From assembly GCA_963210315.1 (NCBI GenBank), contig OY723309.1, positions 1,612,001 through 1,676,000 on the forward strand: a DNA stretch of 64,000 bases. The letters are read 5' to 3'. Numbering within the stretch: the stretch's first letter is position 1; every line of letters starts with the position of its first letter. Under the pieces are notes generated by a model that saw only the letters and a list, made by a program, of their open reading frames with translations, did no database searches and was not told the origin of the DNA. This document shows, piece after piece, positions 1-10,600 of this stretch. The DNA is from Rhynchopus euleeides. Lineage: Eukaryota > Euglenozoa > Diplonemea > Diplonemida > Diplonemidae. Made by a program: the position numbers and the translations under genes.

Positions 1-483
1 CTGGGGGAGCTGACTGCCGGGAGCAGTGTCGAGCTGAGAGGCCCCTCTCCAGGCGCATTCCTGTGGCGCCCTGCCGAGTATAAAACAGTGCTGCTCCTGG
101 CTGCGGGGTCGGGCATCACGCCTGTGTTCCAGATCATGAAGGTTGCATGCGAGGATTCAGACTCGGGGGGCAACGCGACAACGGTCCGCCTGATGTGCTC
201 CAACAAGACAGAGGCGGATATCCTGCTGCGTTCGGAGCTGGAGCAGGCGCGGCAGGACTTCCCGCAGGTGATGCTGTCCCTCGATCTGTGCGTCACCAGG
301 GAGGCGGCGGTGGGGGAGCCGCTGGTTGCGGGGCGCATCGGCGAGGCACTGCTGAAGAGCCGCATGCCGGCGGAGCTCGAAGGGTTCCATGCGGTGGTCA
401 GCGGGACGCCTGACTTCAACATGTCGATATGCAACATGCTGAAGGCTTGCGGCGCATCCGACCTTCACATCACCGTCTGCTAA
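1..483 (+). CDS. NADH-cytochrome b5 reductase-like oxidoreductase, C-terminal part
   Basis: The reading frame is open from base 1 to the TAA at 481-483, so the gene begins upstream of the window; 160 residues are visible. These are the end of the FAD-binding domain (a RGPSPG segment, residues about 14-19) and the NAD-binding domain: AGSGITP near residue 36, which contacts the pyridine nucleotide, then SNKTEADILLRSELE, the family signature after the second strand. The C-terminal VSGTPDFN occupies the place of the usual CGPP motif, so the conserved Cys is absent. Enzymes of this family move electrons from NADH through FAD to cytochrome b5 or a fused haem domain. The fold is clear; whether it is a stand-alone reductase or the tail of a larger flavoprotein such as a nitrate reductase-type fusion cannot be seen. 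No membrane segment is present in this part. Confidence 0.82.
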   Translation: MGELTAGSSVELRGPSPGAFLWRPAEYKTVLLLAAGSGITPVFQIMKVACEDSDSGGNATTVRLMCSNKTEADILLRSELEQARQDFPQVMLSLDLCVTREAAVGEPLVAGRIGEALLKSRMPAELEGFHAVVSGTPDFNMSICNMLKACGASDLHITVC

Positions 484-2994
484 TTTCACCAGCTTGAGCG
501 GGATGCGTTTGGGTTCAGACCACACCCCCCCTTCTGCTGCACCTCGGGCAGCACCACGCACCTCCTTCAGTTCTCACATTATGTGCGTCTGAGGGGCACT
601 GCGTGATGCCAGTTCGCTGCAACACGTCGTATTTCCGGTTTTCTGGGTTTTCTGAGGAGAGATCTTCATCGCCAGGCCCCCCTTGCCCCTCTGAGTGCGT
701 GCCATCGCCGGGTCTGACCGGTGTAGGCATTGCCTCCGCTTTCCCCTGCCGCGGTTGGCTGTTGTCCATCTCTGCCCACCGCCACCCGGTGCTGCGGATT
801 CTCTACTTATTTCTTTTTGTCACGGGCTTTGGCGCACAAACAACAGCCCTGGGGGGGGGACTTCCGCTCTGTGCCGGCACTGTGTGTTCAACACCGCGTG
901 TCAAACCCTGTGTCCCTTCGCTCTGTGTCTAAACTGTGCCAGTCTGCCTCCTCCTTTGGGAGGGTGGCTCACGAATCTGCGTCTCTGAGCGAAGGGATGG
1001 AGTGTGGATGAGCATAACAAAGCAATTGACTTTTCAGCATCTCTGAGCAAAAGGCACCCTGTCACTTTAGGAGTTCGGGGTTTGCTGCGAGGGCACGCAG
1101 CTCACTGTTTCTCACTTTGCTTGCATTTCTGAGCGGAATCCCCTCGCATATTCTTTTTTTTTCTTCCAACAAGGTACTTGTCAGGCGGAAATGCAGCGAT
1201 AGGGGAAGTGCTAGGTGCTTGCCGTCACACACAGTCTTATGCGCCTGCCAATCACACACCAACACTTCCGCAGGCAAAATTTTCTGTGTGTGTCGTGCGA
1301 TCAACGAAAAACTTTTTCTCGTTTACCTTTCGTATTTCTTCACGAATGATCCTGCACGACTCCAGCTATATTTTCCCGACGCGATTCTGTGTCCGAAGAA
1401 CACCAGTCTTCGCCGACTCTCTTCTCTCTTGCAATTCTCTCAGCTTAATAGTTTTCGCAGGTGGGGGCTTTGCGTCTATCTGCACCGCAGATAGCAAACG
1501 CCGCCGTAACGGGCCCCGATCATACTTCTCAAAGGAAAAGGGGGAGGGGGAGGGGGGGGGTGGACGTAGCGAGGGGTGACTCCGCTGTGTGCCACCTTTT
1601 GCAACCGATGCTGTGGCACACAGCTCACTGTTCTGAGCGAAATTCTCCCAGCCCTCAAAAACCCCCCACCCCACCAGATTTGAAGCTTTGAAGCGAGACA
1701 GCATGACATTATGTGAAGGGGGTCCAGCATCGGCCACACGTGCAACACTTTCTCAATGGGGGAGTCGGACCTCTGGCAAATCGAAACCAATTAGCAGGCT
1801 GTCGGGGCGGAATCTAGTCCGGGCGCTGTGCAAACTATAGGATTCAGTAGTCGATATCCGACCCCCCTATTGCGAAGGTGTTGTTGTTGTGGACTGTGAA
1901 CACGGGAGGGGGGGGGGTGGGGAGAGAGGGGGAGTGAGGTGTTGAGGTGCCTGGTGTGGATTGGTGGGATTGACACCCCCTCCCCCCCCTTCTCGCATCG
2001 GGATTCGACGGCTGTTCTCTCTTGGTGGGGTGTTGTGTTGGAAGCCTGTAGACAAAAAGAAGCGGCACCTCCCACCCTGGCCTGTGACTCATTCCCCACG
2101 CCCCTTCCTCAGAAACATTGGCTTTCCTTTTGTTTCAATCAAAGCCCCTTCACAGGCCGATAGTAACCACCACACAAACGTTCCAAATGTGTCAGGCTAC
2201 TGAGACACCACGTCAATGACCCCACCCCCAAATTGGGTGCCTTCGCCACGGCACTGAAATAACGGTGTGTTTCTTTTCCGTACACTTCAATGTGGGGGGG
2301 AGAGTTTCTCGTGCTTTGTTCATGTCCCTTGTGCTCCTCACTCACGACACCATCATCAGCAGGAGTGTGAGTGGGGAAGCATCAGCAAAAGGTTCATCGC
2401 CAAAAGTACAAAGATCAAAGCGCAGAGACACTTTTTCTGGCGCGTTTCCTCCGGTTTTACAAGAGAAAAACCGCCTAAAAATTCTGCCAAAAACTGGACG
2501 ATTCGAGCGAATGTCCCACACACACCCCACCATTCGTCCCCCATTCTTTGTTATTGTCATTCCCACCCCCCCCCCCCCCCCCCACTTCCCCAGCTCGGGT
2601 CTGTGCTCTGTTTAGGGATAGAACGAACTTCTGATAATAATTTATGGAACCTCTCAGAATGCTCCTGAAAAGATTCCCCTCCTGGTGGTCCGCCGGCAGG
2701 AAAATTTCCTCCAAAGAATAACGGCTGCATCGGAGGGTGTGATATCTGACAGCGAGAAAGGCGTGGTTCCAAGTTTTGGGCGCTCTGGCCTGCTCCGGTT
2801 CGCTGCAGGTGATGTCTGGGCACTCTTCAGTGGAACAGCAGCATGCCGGGTCCAGAAGGTGCCATCTCTTCTCGCCCTCATCTGTCACGTTGGATGATTA
2901 GCTTGCTCCACCGCGGCTGCCAGCCTTGCCTGCCCCTCCACACCCCTTTTCTTCCCCCTCGCAAACATATCTCTTGCTCATAAATAAACGGGGG
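484..2994. other. Intergenic, no supported gene
   Basis: No convincing coding region on either strand. The stretch is rich in poly-C/poly-G runs (for example about 2567-2583). A short degenerate motif, CTGAGCGAA or close to it, often preceded by GCTCAC and a pyrimidine-rich segment, recurs near 986, 1037, 1128 and 1632. Similar sequence reappears near 25933 and, more weakly, 63519, so it looks like a decayed dispersed repeat rather than a gene. Confidence 0.6.
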
Positions 2995-4080
2995 TCACAG
3001 CTATTGTTTACCTAGCTTTATGTAAATAGTAAATGTGCATGTAAATAATAGCTGTAAATAATATTCCATGTAAACAATACATGTAAATATTTTTTTACAC
3101 ACATATTGTTTACGTATTTATGCGTTTTTTTTTGCACCTTTACCTACCACCCCCCCGTGTAAATGTCACCCCACAGGTGCAAAAATCGGGAGGGGGTGAC
3201 ATAAACACACCTTTTTTAGGTGACATAGCCACGGGGTGGTAGTTAGTGTAGGTCACACCCCTCCAGGGCCGCCTGGGGGTGACATAAACACACCCCTTTT
3301 GGGGGGTGACATATACCTGAGATTCCAGTTTTGTTGTGGGGAGAGGTTGCTAGGGAGGAGGTAGCATGGTGCGGGGGAGGGGGGTAAAGAGGTGCGGGGG
3401 AGGGGGGGGGGGGGGGGCGACCGGCACGCAAAAATGTGGAGGGGGGTTGTCGTACATCGTGCAAAAGCAAAGGTTTCGGGCCCAACCCAGTGGGCCCGAA
3501 GTGCAACCCAGGGAAAACCCATTGATCCCTTGCAGGAGATAGGGAGTCAAGGTACGCGTCACTGGCTGGTCGTCTCCCACGACAGGCAGTTGAGAAGAGG
3601 GATTCCAGTGCCTGCGCCTCATGCAGCGAAGGTCCCATTCCGCCGTGTTCAGTGACATGTGTCGATAGTGTTGGCAGTTCTACGGGCTCTGAGCAACAAT
3701 GCTCTAAGGAAAACAAGCCACTTGGCCGAGGGGGGCCGGGAGGCAGTTGGCTGCCGACAAAAAAAAACTCTCCATTGCTGGTGCCCCTGATTTACCCCTT
3801 TTTCACTACGCACAAACTACGCAATCTGGGGGGGGGGTCTCGCTTTTTGGTCCCCCCCCAGTTTTTTTTGGTCCCCCTTTCTGTGTGGCTACTGAGACAG
3901 GACTGGAGGCACTGCGCTGACCGAGCAAAAAATTATTGCCAGAACTCACTATACACCGTACGAAAGAACGCACGACATGTGGGGCGGGACTCCAGAAACA
4001 CCTGGGCAAGGTTGCCCCATGCCCAGAAACACCTGAGAAGGAAGTGAGTTCCAGGAGCCGCGTAGAACACCCTCGAGATT

Positions 4081-4398
4081 GTGAATGATGATACGATCAC
4101 AGCCTTCAGGGCGCTGCGAGGTGCCACCCTGAAGGTGGCCCTTGACATCAAGGAGAGCGTCGGCCGAGGGGTCGACGAAAAGCTGAAGAAGGCGCTACTG
4201 GCACTGGATCCCGCGGGGTATACGGAGGTCACCGCCACACAGGCAACCTCCGCTGACAACGTCCAGGAGACGTTATCCGAGGGGATCACAACGGCACTAG
4301 AGATCTGTGTCACGGGATCCAGGCGCCCACTCTCCCTCGACGGTCTGGGGATTGTTGTTGGGTATGGTGTCGTTTCCTGCAGCTGCAAAAAAGCGTAG
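4081..4398 (+). CDS. Hypothetical 105-aa ORF inside the TIR element
   Basis: An open frame with balanced, protein-like composition. It starts at an alternative codon (GTG at 4081); the first ATG, at 4084, gives almost the same product. The first 60 residues look helical and charged (VALDIKESVGRG, EKLKKALLALD). The last 15 residues are Cys/Gly/Val-rich and less protein-like, as if the frame had run past a break. I recognise no family. It lies between the AT-rich ends of the 2995-4978 element and may be a captured or decayed cargo gene; it may equally be non-coding. Confidence 0.25.
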   Translation: MNDDTITAFRALRGATLKVALDIKESVGRGVDEKLKKALLALDPAGYTEVTATQATSADNVQETLSEGITTALEICVTGSRRPLSLDGLGIVVGYGVVSCSCKKA

Positions 4399-4481
4399 CA
4401 ACTGTGCTTCCTTCTTCCTTAATGATGCGTTGACGCTTCCACCCGGAGGAGCTGAAGCAGGCACCGCTTAATGATGCGTTG

Positions 4482-4685
4482 ATGCTTCCACCCGACGAGC
4501 TGAAGCAGGCACCGCGCCAAAGGGCACCCCCAAAGAGACCTGCAAAGACTGCGTCGAAACCCGCACCGAAGGCTGCCAGCGCTGCAGCACCTGAAGAACC
4601 TGCAGCACCTGCAGCACCTGAAGCGCCTGCACCCTCACTGACCCCGGAACAGCAAGAACTCCTTGAGTTTGGGGTCCCGGCATAG
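4482..4685 (+). CDS. Hypothetical Ala/Pro-rich 67-aa ORF
   Basis: The ATG at 4482 lies in the second unit of a 49 bp tandem duplication, and the frame ends in TAG at 4683-4685. The product starts with MLPPDELKQAP, has a Lys/Pro/Ala-rich centre and PEEPAAPAAPEAPAP, and ends in a short acidic tail. It reads like the disordered C-terminus of a larger protein whose upstream part is out of frame (see 4081-4398). No known domain. The tandem duplication next to the start suggests a degenerate copy. Confidence 0.22.
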   Translation: MLPPDELKQAPRQRAPPKRPAKTASKPAPKAASAAAPEEPAAPAAPEAPAPSLTPEQQELLEFGVPA

Positions 4686-4978
4686 AGACAGAGAATGGCT
4701 GAGTAAATCAAAAAATGAGACCCCCCCCCCCTTTTCACTACGCACAAACTACGCAATATGGGGTCGTCAGGGGCACCAATTGCATTGTTTGGAATCCATG
4801 CGGATCGTGGTGGGGTCACTTTGGTGACCGAGGTACCAAGTCTGGCCCTTTAGAACACCTTCAAAAAATTTTCGAAAAACCAAAAAAAAATAATTACATG
4901 TAAATAATAATCGTATGTAAACAATACATGTAAATAATTTTATGTAAACAATAGCTGTAGGTAAACAATAGGTGTGAG

Positions 4979-5892
4979 GGGGGTTTAGTAAACAGTCGGA
5001 TAGCGCGCAGTGCGATACAATAGTAGGTAAACCGCAGAAGGGGTGTAAAGCGGCGTGCGCTTACCTATGGGCTTGAAGGGCGGGTTCCTGGCTTGCCCCT
5101 ACCAGGTGTCACCGACGCTTTCTAAAAAGATTCATATGTGTGTGTGTGTGCGTTTTGTAGTCTATTTTTTTTGCTTTCACCGTGTGTCCGCCCCGTGGGC
5201 GCGCTGCCCAGGCTTTCCGGAATGTGTGGAGCAGCCCCCCACACACACCCTCCCGCGTCGCAGCCCCAGTGCGTGCGTGATGTCCAGATCCAGAGAGTAG
5301 CAAGCCCACCCCCTCGCGTGTGGAGGTTATAATACGATAACCCCACAGGTGACAGGGGGGGGATTGCAACAGCCTCCCCTGCAACAGTGTTGCGTGCGGG
5401 ATCTGTGGAGCGGTGCTGGGGCTACGTAGTATGGACACTGTTGTGCGTGCGCTGCAGTGGTGGTGGGGTGGAGGGGGGGGGTGCCATGTGTCTTCTGCAC
5501 TGTTTCGGCAGAGAATTGCTTCATACACTGCATCTCGGAGGGGAGAGGGGAATTCACGCCTGAATGCTGGTTGCGCCTCTGCACTCAGCAACGTGCGTGT
5601 TGGAGATCGGTAGTGGTGATCGTATCACAAGTAGAGTAGGTTGGGCGCTCGTTGCGTTCTGACTGCTGCATATGAAGAGGATAACGGGTCCGGTTCTCAC
5701 GGTGTGTCCTCTCGGGGACACTCTGCGATGCCAGCACGCGACCCCAAACTGCAATGCGCATATATATGATTCTGGGGTGTATTCCCCGCGGTGATGCCCC
5801 AAAGTGTCGCCAAAAAAAATCCGACCTCTGCGAAACCAGTGGTCGCGCTAACTTCACTCCCTACTCCCGGCATTTTCGGCGATTTTTTGAGG
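4979..5892. other. Intergenic, nothing recognised
   Basis: No coding sequence I can support. It contains a short CA/GT microsatellite (about 5138-5152), several G/C runs, and no homology to the repeats elsewhere in the window that I could see. Confidence 0.5.
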
Positions 5893-6260
5893 TACCTGGG
5901 ACCCCCCGTGTATAAGTCCCCCCCCCTTACCCCCGTGTTTAAGTCCCCCCCTGGGGGTCTGGCAGGGGGGGGACTTAAACACAGGGGGACCTAAACACGG
6001 GGGTGGGCTGGTCTGGAGGGTCATCAGGTGGCCCCTAGGCCCTCCAGGTGCTGTCTGAGTCGAAAAGTGGGGTGCCAAAAGTCCATCCGAACCGGAATTA
6101 CCCCCCTACGACAGCAGAGGAAGAGGTCTTCTTGGTCTCCACTGTGCCACCCCCGTGTTTAAGCCCCCCCTGTGTTTAGGTCCGCCCCCCCCGTGTTTAA
6201 GTCCCCCCCGGCCGAAAATCGCCTCCAGGGGGGGGACTTAAACACGGGGGGTCCCAGGTA
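5893..6260. mobile_element. MITE-like element, family A, copy 1
   Basis: A 368 bp element flanked by TA. Its ends are inverted: CCTGGGACCCCCCGTGT at the left, and its reverse complement before the TA at 6259-6260. Inside are several inverted copies of GTGTTTAAGTCCCCCCC and a shared centre with CTGGAGGGTCATCAGGTGG. Nearly the same sequence occurs at 59580-59948 (same orientation) and 60115-60482 (inverted), and one end alone near 45521-45551. There is no ORF, so it must be mobilised in trans. Confidence 0.75.
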
Positions 6261-6576
6261 CGTTTTTTATTTGCAAACAGGGATTTATCCACAACTCGAA
6301 AAGTTTTGGTACCCCAATTCAGTATGAAAAAATTGCAACAAAAAAATGGAGGTGACCCCATGGCGTTTCGCACGGATCTCAAATATTCAAAAGAAGGCAG
6401 AGACGGGGAGAGAAAAAAATGGGCCCCGCGGGGCGGGGGTGGGTGGTGGGGGTGGGTGGGTGGCCTTGATGGCTGCTGCTCTTCACGCCCTGAGGTTCGC
6501 CGTTCCCCAAACTTCCACAAGCATCGCTTTGCATGAAACTCTCAGCACCCCTTTTGCCTTCCCTACCGAGTAGCTC

Positions 6577-6640
6577 GGAACAGATGTTCACTACCGTGGC
6601 CTCCGGCGGCTGGGGGGCTCCGCCCCCCAGACCCCCCTGT
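6577..6640 (+). repeat. Hairpin-bearing short repeat, copy 1
   Basis: A 64 bp unit GGAACAGATGTTCACTACCG followed by a GC-rich hairpin, CTGGGGGG-CTCC-CCCCCCAG, and a C-run. Other copies are at 6799-6863, 47464-47527 and, inverted and more diverged, 43964-44013. It may be the conserved end of a longer SINE-like or MITE-like repeat. Confidence 0.65.
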
Positions 6641-6798
6641 ACCACTAGGCTGCAGCGTGTGCCTGCCTTGTAGCCAAGTCCTTTGGGTTCACATCAGCGA
6701 ATGGGACCCAGACCACTCTCAGTAGCCTCAGGAGGACGCATCCAACTCACACAGAATCTGTACGCCCGCAACTCCCACGCGCTCCTACTACGGCGCAA

Positions 6799-6863
6799 GG
6801 AACAGATACTCACTACCGTGGCCTCCGGCGGCTGGGGGGCTCCACCCCCCAGACCCCCCCTGT
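6799..6863 (+). repeat. Hairpin-bearing short repeat, copy 2
   Basis: Differs from the 6577 copy at only a few positions (ATACTC for ATGTTC; CTCCACC for CTCCGCC). The hairpin stem is kept, and the unit lies only 160 bp downstream of copy 1. Confidence 0.65.
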
Positions 6864-7688
6864 ATAGCGTGTGCAGCACTACAGCGTGTGCACGAGGTTT
6901 CACATACAACATGCTTCGTGGGGTCCCCACGTCCAGTGCTGGCATCAGTGTCTTGAACAGGCTACACCCTCGCCATATCAGGGGTGGCACTCAAGCTGGC
7001 ACATGTTTGCCTACTTGGTGGCGTTGTTGGCAGTTGAGCTGAGTGGGGAACTCCCGTCCCTGCTTTCCGAGCAGGTGCCTGACCCCTAGCCCGGGTTGTT
7101 ACTGATCACATGATGTAGAGACAACCAGGACGGAAAATTTGAGTGTCTTCAAACAAGCCCATTTTTTCAAAATGACCCCACTACGATCCGGGCGAGGCTC
7201 GGAAATGCAACGAAACGCGGTTTCCCCGCCCAAAAACGAGCCCCTTTTTCAGGTACGTTTTTTCGCTCCCGATTTCCAAATTTTGGGAGATTTTTCCAAT
7301 ATTTAGCGCGACCACTGTGCGAAACCGGGGGTACCAACAAATGGCCCCTGTGTGTGTGTGCGTGGTCCAGCGGAGGCGCAGCGGTGTGTGCTCCAAAGGG
7401 AGGCAGGCCGGGATGTTCTACCTCGGGAGGGGGGACCCGCTCCACACAGCCACACCCCGCTTGTGACGTGCGTCAAACATGTTGGGCAGTCTTCTCCACC
7501 CCACCCCTCCCCCCCTCCTTGCCTCGAAACCACGGGTTGTGCAGCTTTGCCCCCCTTCCCTTCCCCACCCCCTCCCTCACACCACCACACCACACAACAG
7601 GGGACGCCACGAGCCTCCCCCCCCCCCCCTCCCCCCCTCCCCCACACCGCCACCCCTACACCCCCCCCCCCCCCACACTCTCTCCACC

Positions 7689-10600
7689 ATGTCGAGCGTG
7701 AGTGAGGCGGTGGAGCGGCTTGCCCGTAAGAAGGCATCAGGGAGGCAGGGCCAGCAGGATGCCAGCATCGCCGCACTTGCTGGGCGGGTCTCCGCAATCG
7801 AGGACGTGGCGCAGTCGGCGGTGGAGCACGGCAGCCAGAGCGACTGCAAGACGGCGAGCTCGCAGCTCCTCTCCGTCGGGCTGGACCTCCTCAGGCAGGG
7901 CGCGTCTGTCGGAAGCGCGGAGGCACTCCGGCGCGCCATCACCGGGGTGTATGGGTGGGTCGACCACCAGTCGCTGCAGGACGCCCACACCAAACTCCTC
8001 TCTGTCCTCGCCGGAGACCCAACCCACCCTCAGGGCAAGGAAACCCGGGCCCGCGCCGCCGCCGCGGCGTTCACCGCACTCCTCGCCGTGCCCCACGCCG
8101 TCGTCGAGGCGGGGCTGCAGCCCACCATAGGGGGGCAGATCCTCGACTCGCTGTCCTCCGCCGTGGGCTCCATCGAGAAGCTCCCCGATACCCGCTCCAA
8201 GGTTGCAGCGCTGGATGCCCTGGAGGCTGCCCTGAAAGGCGCAGTCTCCGACACGGGATTAGCCCCTATCGGGGCGACCTTCAAGCCGTTGGTAAAACAC
8301 GTCGACAAAGGCCTCGCCGACAGAGACCCTGCAGTGCGGTGCGCAGCACTCCGCTGCGCCGAGGCGGCAGCGCCGTGCTGCGCTGCAGCCACCTCCACAA
8401 AGGATGCGACATCGCTGCTGCTGGGCCCTGCGCTGCGTGCCATGCAGGAGGACAGGTCGCCGGAGGTGCGCCGGGCAGGCGGCGAGGCGGTGGCCCGCCT
8501 CCTCCAGGTCTCCCTGGAGCAGAGCCTGAGCCCCGCGGATGCCCAGGGCGACTCTGTGGATTTCGTGTCGAAAATCCGGCACGCCCTAGAGGTTCTGCAG
8601 AAAGCGTTTGTCGAGGCGAAGGACGCGGCATCCCGTGAGTCTGCCGCGGCAGCCGCATCGCTCCTCGTTCAGAAGTGCAGCAGGACGTGGAAGGTGCCAT
8701 CCATCACCGGGTTTGTCGCGGAGATGCTGATGAACTTCCTGTCCTCCGTTGCGGCAGGCCCCGGCGACAAATGGGCACTCCCTCTGAAGAAGGGCAGTGC
8801 GGAGCGCGAGGCATCCCACTCCGCACGCTGCATCTCCGACGCCCTCTGCAGCTGGTGCGCCACGATCCGCTCCCAGAGGGCCAAGGTTCACGTCGCGAAG
8901 AAGCTCCTCGCGCAGCTGCAGGTCGACTCCGCAAAGCTCAGCCCCTTCGCCCTCTGCGCCCTCCACTCGCTGCCGAGGATTTTCCTCCAGATGAGCCCCG
9001 ACGGCCTCACCGGGCTCGACACCATGTCGGTCCTCCCCAACCTCCTCCAATGCGGGGCACACTGCACCTCCACCTCCATCAGAGTCGACATCGCGATGGC
9101 GGTGAAAACCCTCGCGGAGATCCGCCCCAGCGAGGTGGGGGTCATCTGCCACTACCTCGTCTCGATCTTGATAGATAACGCGGGGAATGCATACTGCGGG
9201 ATGGGCACCGCATGCGATCACATGGCTGCGAGGTTTATGTTGACTGCAGGGGCTGCCCTTGTGGCGGTCCTCCCATCTGACGCCGTGGTGCAGCCCTCGG
9301 TTCGCCCCCACCTGACGGAGCTCTGCCGCGTGGCGCGTGCGGAGGCAACCTCCTCTGCACCGCAGGCCGACTCAGAGCCTGGCGTGGAGCCGGTCCCCCC
9401 CCAGGTCACCCAGGAGCTTTCGTTCCTCCTCGACACCTGCCTCGCCTGCTGCGAGGGGTTCAGCGGGCTGCACGACTCCCTCCCGAGGCTCTCCCAGAAG
9501 ATCGCCTCCGTCCTCCACGCCGAGAAGGGCATCTCCTTCCCTCGCTCCGCCGGAGACGCTGCCGCCACGCTCGCCTCGACAGGGCCTGCCCTGCTCAGCC
9601 TCGTGTCGGTGCTCCGCTTCGCACGCTCCTCCGGCAGGGACACCTCCCTTCTCATCACCTCGCTGGGGCCTGACCTGCTGACATCCCTGGAGGATACACT
9701 CGCCCTGCTTGACAGCCCGAACCTCCCATCGCGTGATGACCACATCCACACCCTCCTCTCGAAGTGCCGCGCCCTGGCGTATGAAGCGGTTATCCTGCTC
9801 CCACCACAGCTCCCCCGTTCCGCGGAGGTTTATAAACTCGCGGCGAAGACAGCGGGGACGACGCTTTGCAGCCAGAAGGCAGGGCCTGCATCCATCGCAA
9901 CGCGGCTACTCCGGGAGGCAGGAGCTCTCCCTCAACAGGTGGTGTGCCGCGAGGCGTGGTCTGCCCCGCGCGAGGTGGAGAAGGAGGCGGCTGGTGTGGG
10001 GCATCCATTTTTCGGGGAGTGGCACCGCGGGCTCCCGGCAGCAGCGGAGCTGCTGCCGGAGGCTGGGGAGAGTTCCGGGGTTTTTCTGTGCAGGCCGGCG
10101 GAGCTGTCAGATGCGGCGGCGGTGTGCCTCGCCGCGGCGTTTGTCCAGCAGGGGAAGTGCGCGCGGCGTGTCATCGCGGAGGGGCTCGCGAAGGAGGCGG
10201 ATCGGGGGAAGGAGGGTGGCACCGCACAGCTCAACGCTGCAACAGGGTTTCTCTGTGCGATGCACCTCGCATCAGGGAGCTCCGCATGCCGCGAGGTTGA
10301 CTGGGCACGCGATGCAGACCTCCACAGCGTGGTGCAGGCGGTGTGTGAGTCGTGCCGCCCCCTCCTCGCGTCGCCATGCCCCGTCACCCGGGCTGCCGCC
10401 GCAGAGGCCATCGGGCTTGCCACGTCATTCCAGGGCCCGGTGGACAGCGGGGTGGCGACGATTGACAAAATCCTCCCCTCCGCGGTCGGCGCCGCAGGCC
10501 CCGCCGAGGCAACCGGCATCGCGCACTGCATCGGGGCGCTGCACGCACACAACCCGGCGGGGAGGGGCGATGTGCTGAGCCTCTCCCTGTCCTTCCTGAG

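Larger units (their letters stand above)
2995..4978. mobile_element. 2 kb element with short terminal inverted repeats and AT-rich subterminal arrays
   Basis: The ends TCACAGCTATTGTTTACCTA (2995-3014) and the reverse complement of 4959-4978 match at 19 of 20 positions. Just inside each end is an AT-rich tract built from variants of TGTAAAYAATA (about 3015-3120 and 4888-4960), very unlike the GC-rich surroundings. The interior has a GGGTGACATAAACACACC direct repeat (about 3195 and 3279), a 26-28 bp direct repeat (3798-3825 and 4732-4757), a near-perfect tandem duplication of about 49 bp (4419-4467 and 4468-4515) and two short ORFs. No transposase is visible, so this is probably a non-autonomous DNA transposon. 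The boundaries are inferred from the inverted repeats alone. Confidence 0.5.
6261..7688. other. Intergenic and probable 5' flank of the HEAT-type gene
   Basis: Apart from the two hairpin repeats there is no supported gene. The last 200 bases before the ATG at 7689 are strongly pyrimidine-rich on the + strand (long C runs at 7617-7676) and contain CACACAACAG ending at 7600, a possible splice acceptor for a 5'-UTR intron or for spliced-leader addition. Confidence 0.45.

Noticed and set aside
603..2203. Short ORFs of 60-133 aa near the window start
   Set aside because: Compositions follow poly-C/G runs, there is no domain, and frames overlap on both strands.
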